Shown here piece by piece: positions 57,274 to 64,000 of a stretch of DNA of 64,000 nt (position 1 is its first letter; each line of letters opens with the position of its first letter). Below the pieces are notes generated by a model that did not search any database, was not told where the DNA came from, and saw nothing but the letters and a program-made list of their open reading frames with translations. This DNA is from Flectonema sp. DT1601 (Eukaryota > Euglenozoa > Diplonemea > Diplonemida > Diplonemidae): positions 310,001 through 374,000 of the forward strand of contig OZ025797.1 of assembly GCA_964019425.1 (NCBI GenBank), written 5' to 3'. The position numbers and the translations under genes are program-made.

Positions 57274-57732
57274 ATGACAAATTCATGTAGTGATATGTGT
57301 CCCGACTCTCCAGATGATTGTCCTCCGCTGATGCTTGATGAAGGAATCGAACTTGACGATGATATCGAAGCTCTTGACAGAGCTGACAATGAAAGTGATG
57401 AATCAATGAGTACTACGACTACAACAACACTACCAGGTTCAGAGGTAATGGGTGTTCCAATTTCTCATAAGAGAATGACTCTGTTTTCAATGATACCAAT
57501 TGGTGGATTTGTTCAACCGATTATGCAACCGATTGTCAACTATGTTCCTGTTGATAGAGTCAGTGAATTAAATCAACTTGGTATGCTACCAACTGTGACT
57601 GCTACTCCAGTTGAGTCATACCCAATGATGTCTAATAACACTATTCGCACTGCAGACTCTTACTTAGGACTGAATATACAAGCAAGAGAGTTCCGCCCAC
57701 AGATAGTTGAGGGAACCCCACTGTGGAGTTAG
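57274..57732 (+). CDS. Small protein of unknown function
   Basis: 152 residues. The first 50 are acidic (LMLDEGIELDDDIEALDRAD) and include a Thr run (TTTTTT). The rest has a Pro/Ile/Val-rich core (FSMIPIGGFVQPIMQPIVNY) and ends in LNIQAREFRPQIVEGTPLW. It shows no family I recognise. It is supported by a good start context after an acceptor-like AG, coding-like composition and position in the array. It is the last gene before a 5.8-kb gap. Confidence 0.6.
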   Translation: MTNSCSDMCPDSPDDCPPLMLDEGIELDDDIEALDRADNESDESMSTTTTTTLPGSEVMGVPISHKRMTLFSMIPIGGFVQPIMQPIVNYVPVDRVSELNQLGMLPTVTATPVESYPMMSNNTIRTADSYLGLNIQAREFRPQIVEGTPLWS

Positions 57733-57870
57733 TAGTTATGCTTATCCTGAGAGAAACTTCAATGGGTCATTCGACTAAGTTTTGATGATGACTGATTTCT
57801 CCACCTTCTGTTGGTACCAATGAAGATAAATCGCATGCGTTCCCATTTTTTTCAAAGAAATAAATCCAAG

Positions 57871-57900
<30 letters not shown>

Positions 57901-57902
<2 letters not shown>

Positions 57903-57972
57903 ATTCGGATAAAAGTCTTTATACTTGTTGATCGCTTCATCTGAATAGTTTGTTCTCCGACTTCGTCGGTAC
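57901..57972 (-). mobile_element. Stem-loop element B, minus orientation, short complete copy
   Basis: The reverse complement matches the 46679-46750 copy along its whole length, including GATCAACAAGTATAAA in the loop and the hairpin CCGAC-GAA-GTCGG. These two are the most similar copies in the window. It sits directly after an A run of about 30 nt. Confidence 0.7.
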
Positions 57973-58846
57973 AAAAAAAAAAAAAACGAAAAAAAAAAAA
58001 AAAGAATATTATTCTTTGTTGGTACTGTCGTGGTAGGAGATGACGATCTGTCGTATCTGTTGTTTATTTTATTTTTTATGTCTTGTGATTTAATTTTCCT
58101 GTCCCACCTTAAGATATCGTGCGGTCATAGTAGTCCACGCATATCAAACGGGAAAACGTAGCGTGTCTTTTTTCTTAACAATCCCCCCCTCCCTTGGAAT
58201 TGTAGCTATTTTCTAGTCGTTTTATTATTACCCGTTCGACGTAAATGACAGGATAGTTATTATTTTTTTATTATTATTATTGTTTTTTATTTTTTGTTTT
58301 TTTTTAAACCCTTTGGTACTCTTGTATTTCCCTAATTTAGCTTTACTTGATGATGAGCACACCGTCAGTCAAAACTAAATCCGCTGTTCAACCTTCACCT
58401 TCACTTTCAAATTTAAAAACAGTAGAAAAAAAAAAGAAAAAAAAAAAAAAAAAAGCAAAATAAATAAGTATCACTGTAGGGAATCCTGTGTATTGTTTTC
58501 CTCTTCACAGCGAACTGTCTGAAATTCAGAATAAACGGACAAAACTTTTTATTTTTTTTCCCGCTGTGGAGGCGCGAGTTATCTTATGTGGGTCCCTACG
58601 TTGATCGAACGCTTTATTTTTTTATTTCTTCTCTCGCCAGCCTTTTCACTCGCAGTGCAATAGGGATTATCAGAAGGCAATCTTTATTTCTATTTTGTTT
58701 GCTTTGCTGGCATTGTATTTTCTCCTTGATTTTTTTCATGTGGGAGAAAAAAAAAAAAAAAAACTAAACGTGATTCTCCACTACATTCCGCATGAGCTGA
58801 GACGTAGTGTGCGAAACAAATAGATAGCAATACATAGTTATTATGC

Positions 58847-58878
<32 letters not shown>

Positions 58879-59152
58879 AAAACTTCCTTTTAGCGTTCTG
58901 AAAACTTCAGAATACTACAGTACTACCCTGTCAGAGAAACAACAACAAGAAGATTGAGTGTTTCGATCTAATGACAAAAGGAAATTATCTGATTTTATTG
59001 TTTTTTTTTTTTTAAATTAATTTAAAAATTTCAACCAGAGGGAATAGACTTTTCCATTTTTCTTATTCCTCGCTGGAAATAAGTTTGGTCAGCTGTTGCT
59101 TTTGAGTAAAAGTAGGTAAACGTATATTCAATGCAACACTCAGTCCCCCTGA

Positions 59153-59272
59153 CCTACACTAGCATTACCTTTAGTCACTGTATCTCAGAACTAATGTTAA
59201 ATTATCGTTATGTTGTTTATGATACAAAACATTCGTATTTTACGTACAAACTCGAACAGTTAATCCCCCTGA
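59153..59272 (-). repeat. SINE-like family E, copy 2
   Basis: On the + strand ACCTTTAGTCACTGTATCTC is followed by AATGTTAAATTATCGTTATG and TTTATGATACAAAACA, ending CTCGAACAGTTAATCCCCCT. It aligns with 51425-51540 over about 110 bp, including the B-box-like TGTTCGA on the minus strand. Confidence 0.6.
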
Positions 59273-59544
59273 CAGCCGCAGATTAATTTGATTATTTTGT
59301 TTTTATTTCTTTATGATATCCTTTGACTGACTCCAACTAGACATTTCCAATTGTTTTGGATTCCTTCTTTCTTATTTGATAACGATATCTATGAAGGTTT
59401 TCATTCAGATGGTTTAATCGTTCTTGGCAAGAAACACTGAGATCTCAACTCCCCCTTCTACACCATTACTGATAATGAGAGAATAGGGGTAAAAGAGGTA
59501 TATGGATTACTATTAATTCACCAGTATCCTTATATATCCTTTAT

Positions 59545-59615
59545 ATCGTTAAATTATCGTTTTTATGTTAATATGATACGGTACAGTTGTGTAATTTAAA
59601 ACATTCATCGGCTGA
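59545..59615 (-). repeat. SINE-like family E, partial copy 3
   Basis: TTAAATTATCGTTTTTATG then ATATGATACGGTACAGTTGTG matches the body of copies 1 and 2; the ends are lost. Confidence 0.5.
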
Positions 59616-59649
59616 CAGATCAAAAAAAAGTACTGCTTCCCCCCCCTCC

Positions 59650-59712
59650 TCTGTTGTTTATGATACGATACATTTGTATTTTACGTACAAAATCAAACAG
59701 TTAACCCCCCTC
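59650..59712 (-). repeat. SINE-like family E, partial copy 4
   Basis: TGTTGTTTATGATACGATAC then GTATTTTACGTACAAAATC and AACAGTTAACCCCCCTCC matches the tRNA-proximal half of copy 2 almost base for base (GTATTTTACGTACAAA is identical). Confidence 0.6.
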
Positions 59713-59717
59713 CTCAG

Positions 59718-59803
59718 CACTCTTTCGGTTTAAACTTATTACCTATTTTTAGTATTGTAAAGTTTATTACTGTTTCTGCATTGTTAAACTATCACCCCCC
59801 CCA
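59718..59803 (+). repeat. Repeat pair F, copy 1
   Basis: GGTTTAAACTTATTACCTAT, then AGTATTGTAAAGTTTATTAC, then GCATTGTTAAACTATCACCC aligns with 61100-61190. Confidence 0.6.
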
Positions 59804-59864
59804 GCTCGAAAGAGACAAAGGAGACATGTATGCGGATAAGTTAGAAACATTTATTATAATGTAA

Positions 59865-59992
59865 AGTGTTTACCTATACTAACATTACTTTTAGTTAACT
59901 GTATCACAACTATCGTTTATTTTAGTTAACTCTGGTACAATACAGATATTTATTTCTTTATAAGTATATTCAAGCATTTCAAACCCCCCTAG
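59865..59992 (-). repeat. SINE-like family E, diverged copy 5
   Basis: CTAACATTACTTTTAGTTAA then CTGTATCACAAC, GGTACAATACAG and TTTCAAACCCCCCTAGC keep the order of landmarks of the family, with much divergence. Confidence 0.4.
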
Positions 59993-61099
59993 CTAAATAA
60001 AAGTGTAATTTCACCGCTGCTGTTAGTCTGGTCAGAGAGAATTAACTTTCTTTGATGAAATAGAAACGAAAAGAAAAGTTCTGTACAAGCCTTGTCCATT
60101 TCTCCTCCGCCCTTTTTGTATTTTTGCGCGAATCTCCAGTTAATCATGCAAAGAATTTCAGCTTCATGTGGTTGACTGTGTTTCTCAAAGTTACTTCTTC
60201 CCTATTCTAAATACTTTCTTTTTAATTTATTATTATTGTTATTAAAAGATAGTGGATACCTGGGGGAGAAGAGCTTTTTCCCTCCCCTGGAGCTTCACTC
60301 TTCTAATAATTGGTTATGAACACACAACTAATATTCAGTGTGGGATTGACATAATGCCTGACCACCGGTAGTAAACATTTCCCGCTTCAATTTCTTTTGG
60401 GAAGACAGCAGATTCTAACGTATGGTTTCCGAAACCGACACTCACCTTGAAAGGGTCATTTCATTGTGGAGGTCTCATGTATGTGAGAAGGCAAATTAAA
60501 CAACATTCACATGTTCGCAGTGAGTACTCCCAATCCTGTTCCTTTCCGGTGTCTTTTGTGTTGGGATTTTACGGTTTTCCCCAATTTTGTTGATGTCTTT
60601 TTTTTTTTTTTTTTTTACCTCCCTTATTCTTTTCTTCAATGAACTTTTTTACGTGTTAAAAAGAAAGTTAGCAGTAACAGAACCTGTTTAAACTTTCTGA
60701 CCTCGTCAAGTTTATTTAATTAATGTTTTTAAAAAAAACAACAACCGCTGCGCTCTCCCTTTAATCATTTTCCCCCTATATTTTCTTTATAAAGGTAACT
60801 TTGAAGGCATTTATATTGTTTTCACCATAAACGCAAATTAAGGTAGCTACAGGGTTGATCTGATTTTAGTTGTGTATTCGCTGGAAAAAAGAAAATGACT
60901 GTGGACCTTGATGTTCCAGATAATAAACGGACCACCTGAGTTTTTTCTTAGGTCTGTTATGCATATTTATGTCTAAGCGAGAGCATCACATCGTCGTGCG
61001 GGTGACCAGCGCTTTCTGATAGCGTTGTGAAGTTATTTACTCCAATCTCCTTTTTTTTTCCCCCCTCCCTCCTCCACACCCCAATGAAGCTTATTCTTT

Positions 61100-61190
61100 T
61101 GTCATTTCTTTCAGTTTAACTTAATTGCTTATTTTAGTATCATGAGGTTTATTACTGTTTTCTACATTGTCAAACTGTAACCCCCTCCCC
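61100..61190 (+). repeat. Repeat pair F, copy 2
   Basis: AGTTTAACTTAATTGCTTAT, then AGTATCATGAGGTTTATTAC, then ACATTGTCAAACTGTAACCC. Same order and spacing as copy 1, again ending in a C run. Confidence 0.6.
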
Positions 61191-61954
61191 ATTTTTTTTA
61201 ATTTTTTTTTTTTTTTTTTTTTTTTCGTGGTAGGATCGGCAGAAACTCTAACGAAAAAAAAGTAAACAATAATATATTCTCCTCTTACCGTTTTTTTCAA
61301 AAAACACAAAAAAAAAAAAAAAAAAAAAAACAACAACAACAACAACAACAACAACCACACGCACAGTATCCAATCGGTTCATGTTTTGATTCTCACGGAG
61401 TTCCTATAATGTGAAAATTTCCCTATTTTATTTTATTTAGTAAATCGTATCGTCGGTTTAGATGTGGTCCTTTGAGCCTCTTACAAAGCTTCTGTCTTTC
61501 CGATGTTATAAAATACTAAATACTCAATCAACCAAAGCAACCTCTCTTTTTGAGGGATGTTGTAGAGAACGTTATGTAACTGTCGGGTGATTGCCTGCTG
61601 TTACTTTTATTTTCTTTTTATCTTTCCTCCCTCCCCAACTTGATAAACGCCTCTCCCCGTGAAAAATTCTTCGAAGATGAAATCATCGGTGCATGCTTCT
61701 TCTTTTTTTTTTTTGCCCTCCATTTTTTTCTTTCTCATTCAAGAACAGTGTTTTCTTCTTAGTTTAAGTACGGAATAGAATTTAGCTACACTATTTTCTT
61801 TTTTGAGGTTTGTTCGTTTTTAGTTAACTGGGTTTTTTTTTTATTTTTTTTTTTTTATACATTTTTTTTTTTTTTTTTTTCAAAAATACATGTTTAAGAG
61901 AAGAATCCTTAAGATACTCTCTCAAGATTACTTTTGAAGAGAAAAAAAAAGGAA

Positions 61955-61990
<36 letters not shown>

Positions 61991-63515
61991 ACGAACAGTA
62001 GAACAACTAGTCGATGTTGGTGTATCACAACCTGATGTGGTTACGTCACGTAATGTCGTACATACCGCATTGAAACATGGATGTGAATAGAGGAATATAT
62101 ATATTTTGCACGGGAAATTCGGTGGCCCTCTCAATTTAAAAAAAAAAAAAAAACGTTAGCAATCTTTATTCATATTTTACCCCCCCCCTTTTTTTTCCCA
62201 TTCCAAAACGTTTCTTTCCACTTCCCCTCTTCGCCAGATTAGATGATGAGAGATAGCTGTGGGAATTAAGTAAATGAAAAAAAAAAAAAAAAATTAAAAT
62301 AGCTGTGTGCCCTTATACTGATGTTCAGACTTCGTTACTGTACGTTATTGAAGTACTAATGGTAATTTTTTTTTTTTTTTAATTTTATTTAATCATTATT
62401 TTATTAAATATTTATACTTAATATTTCAAACACTATTGAGTGACGTTTTTTTTTTTGTTATTACTATTTTTGTTCTACTGTGTCAGCGCAACGTTAGCAC
62501 CCTTTACTTTGTAAGCTTGTTTTCGGTTGCGCGCAAACAAAAACAAAGTGTGAGAATTATATGGTGGAATGTCGATTTTTTTCCCCCCTCACCCCTTTTT
62601 TTTCTCGTTCTGGTGTGGAGAGTAACAGCTCTGTTCATCTTTTTGTCCCCCGAAAGGAAATATTTGCAGAACATTTGCGATGTTATTGTTGCCGTAGTGT
62701 CAACAAGTGTTTGTTTACCATCTGCATTGATATTCTTACATAAACAAGTTCTATAAAAAATCAATTACTGAGTTTTTTTTCTTCTTTCAGTTCCTTTCTC
62801 GATGGGAATTAACCCCTTTTTTTAAACAATCAAGTTCTGTGACATAACTTAGCACCAACTCACTATCTCGATTTGCTGGTACAGGCATCCTTTACAGTGG
62901 ACTACGACGCATCTTCGATTCCCACTCTCTCGTTCTTGATTAATTAATTAATGATTAATGAATGATTTTTTGGATGTTTCGTCTTCGCAATCCACATCTG
63001 TCCTTATTAGTCCGGGGAAAGAAGAAAAAAAAAAAAAAAAAAAAAAAAAAAGGTGCAGAATTTCTGACTGGAAAGAGAGAGAGAGAAAAAAAAAAAAAAA
63101 TAACAAAAATGCAAAAACATCGATCTTCATCACGGTGCAAGTTAAAGGGATTTTCTTCAAAACTTTTAATGTTTCAGTGATGTATCTAATGCCCCAGGCA
63201 TGGTCGTTTACGTACATTCTTCTTCTTTTTTTCTTTTTTTTCTGCCCTCTTGACGCCGTCCTTTCTGTCTGTAGCTTTCCTCTCTTTTCCAAACGATTTT
63301 TTTTTTTTTTTTTTTTTGTTTTGTTCCCGTCCACATGATGATAAACTCTAAAACTTAACGTAATAAATAAAAAAGCATCGATTTCTATCTCCAGATGTAC
63401 AAAATTATGTTGCATCTTCAACAGGAGCAACAACAACAACAACAACGTTTCGTGTTTATTAGTTTTTTTAATTTATTTAAAAACCTAACATTTTTAGTAG
63501 TAAAAAAAAAAAAAA

Positions 63516-64000
63516 ATGTCGACTGACGCATTTGGTCTTGATGACGTGTTTAAAGATGTTCAGGCGGATGTTGCTGTAGCCAGATCAGATAAAATATCGA
63601 ACAGTAGCAACAGTGACGATGAGTCTGAATCTTTATCGCAATCAGAATCTCTGCAATCTTTATTAGAAAGTGAAGAGCTAAGTGAAGTATCAGTCTCTAG
63701 TGAGGAATGGATTACTGATGTCGTTCAGGATTCACCACTTCTAAGCTCAAAGTCTCATGTAACAACTTATGAATTCACTCATAAATCAGACAGAGATAAG
63801 AGAGGTGTTTTATACTATTTGGGACTCAACAAGAGAAGACACAACAGCTGGAGGAATCCAGCAGATACAAAATTAGTTAAAGTATCAGCTTCAAGTAGGA
63901 GAAAAGGTGAACTGAATCACTTCACTGACAGGTATCCCGTTGATCAATGTCTCTGTACAGACAATATAGAGGAGTCTTGGATTTCTATTGATCTAAAGTC
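63516..64000 (+). CDS. Start of a gene with an F5/8C-like (HECTD1/BTBD9-type) domain, cut by the window end
   Basis: 161 complete codons are visible and the frame is open at the window edge. Residues 1-75 are acidic and Ser-rich (SNSSNSDDESESLSQSES). From about 85 the sequence TYEFTHKSDRDKRGVLYYLG, NSWRNPADTKLVKVSASS, then DRYPVDQCLCTDN and ESWISIDLKS follow the pattern of galactose-binding-like F5/8C domains found in HECTD1, BTBD9 and related proteins: (D)xNG(I/L)(I/F)Y(W/Y)(I/L)GT, W.NPA, SS, and N.WF.IDLG. The missing C-terminal part would decide whether this is a HECT ligase, a BTB protein or a kinase. The ATG follows TTTTTAGTAG and a 15-nt A-rich leader. Confidence 0.65.
   Translation, partial: MSTDAFGLDDVFKDVQADVAVARSDKISNSSNSDDESESLSQSESLQSLLESEELSEVSVSSEEWITDVVQDSPLLSSKSHVTTYEFTHKSDRDKRGVLYYLGLNKRRHNSWRNPADTKLVKVSASSRRKGELNHFTDRYPVDQCLCTDNIEESWISIDLK

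Larger units (their letters stand above)
57733..63515. other. 5.8-kb gene-free spacer rich in repeats and homopolymers
   Basis: No gene recognised on either strand. Holds a minus-strand stem-loop element B (57901-57972), a cluster of family E and F repeats (about 59150-60000 and 61100-61190) and (CAA)n at about 61331-61357. It also has many A and T runs of 15-40 nt (for example 57871-57900, 58848-58877, 61957-61989, 63025-63051) and C runs of 5-9 nt. Open frames are Lys/Phe-rich shadows. The gap is more than twice as long as most others and could be a local array boundary or heterochromatin-like stretch. Confidence 0.6.

Noticed and set aside
60895-60945. A 14-codon open frame with coding-like composition (MTVDLDVPDNKRTT)
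   Set aside because: Too short to support, with no splice signals linking it to further coding sequence.
62948-63445. Long open frames on both strands (up to 165 codons)
   Set aside because: Phe/Lys homopolymer translations of poly-T and poly-A stretches, mutually overlapping, with no family features.
1-64000. Reverse transcriptase, transposase, integrase or capsid genes
   Set aside because: I looked for their motifs in all frames supplied and saw none. Mobile elements here appear to be short and non-autonomous.

Overview
This window looks like nuclear DNA from a flagellate protist, most likely a euglenozoan (kinetoplastid or a close relative such as a bodonid or diplonemid). The reasons are indirect but agree with each other. 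All 25 genes I can support lie on the + strand across 64 kb. Almost all are uninterrupted by introns. Most have a pyrimidine-rich tract ending in AG shortly upstream of the start codon, as expected for polycistronic transcription resolved by spliced-leader trans-splicing. Two proteins also have a kinetoplastid flavour: a BILBO1-type N-terminal domain with an EF-hand, and a protein with RLY/KYL-type basic repeats. The standard code fits, since TAA, TAG and TGA all close genes. Spacers are AT-rich and full of long A and T runs. The species is not identified.

Layout. 0.1-7.8 kb: secreted beta-helix protein, EF-hand protein, membrane protein with two degenerate cyclase domains. 7.8-10.7 kb: spacer with a dispersed repeat. 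10.7-13.1 kb: receptor-like protein kinase. 13.1-18.4 kb: long spacer with several repeat families. 18.4-21.7 kb: beta-propeller protein and a SnoaL-like/aldehyde-dehydrogenase fusion that has lost its catalytic Cys. 24-33 kb: the densest part, with mevalonate diphosphate decarboxylase, a gene with two likely cis-spliced introns, a DMAP1/SWC4 homologue, an SH3b-like plus zinc-finger protein, a p24 cargo receptor, a coiled-coil protein and a double-PLAC8 protein. 34.6-38.1 kb: TPR protein with a CaaX box, a short Ser/Pro protein and a cyclin-like protein. 38.3-46.3 kb: a full-length ferlin and a large mucin-like multi-pass surface protein. 47.8-57.7 kb: lipase-FYVE fusion, acidic protein, J-domain protein, galactose mutarotase, ankyrin protein and a small orphan. 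57.7-63.5 kb: a 5.8-kb gene-free spacer rich in repeats. 63.5 kb to the end: the start of a gene with an F5/8C-like domain.

The genes do not form one pathway. Several concern membranes and signalling (ferlin, FYVE-lipase, p24, receptor kinase, cyclase-like protein, PLAC8, prenylated TPR), while others are housekeeping (isoprenoid synthesis, galactose metabolism, chromatin). This mix is normal for a euglenozoan gene array.

The most unusual sequence is between the genes. There are at least six copies, in both orientations, of a small element with imperfect terminal inverted repeats and a conserved CCGAC-GAA-GTCGG hairpin. It looks like a MITE or a mobile stem-loop. Other repeats include a 140-bp dispersed family, a tRNA-like (SINE-like) family, a second hairpin-bearing family and a diverged tandem duplication. 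I see no retrovirus-like or capsid-bearing element and no transposase or reverse transcriptase gene. All family assignments were made by eye from motifs, without database searches.
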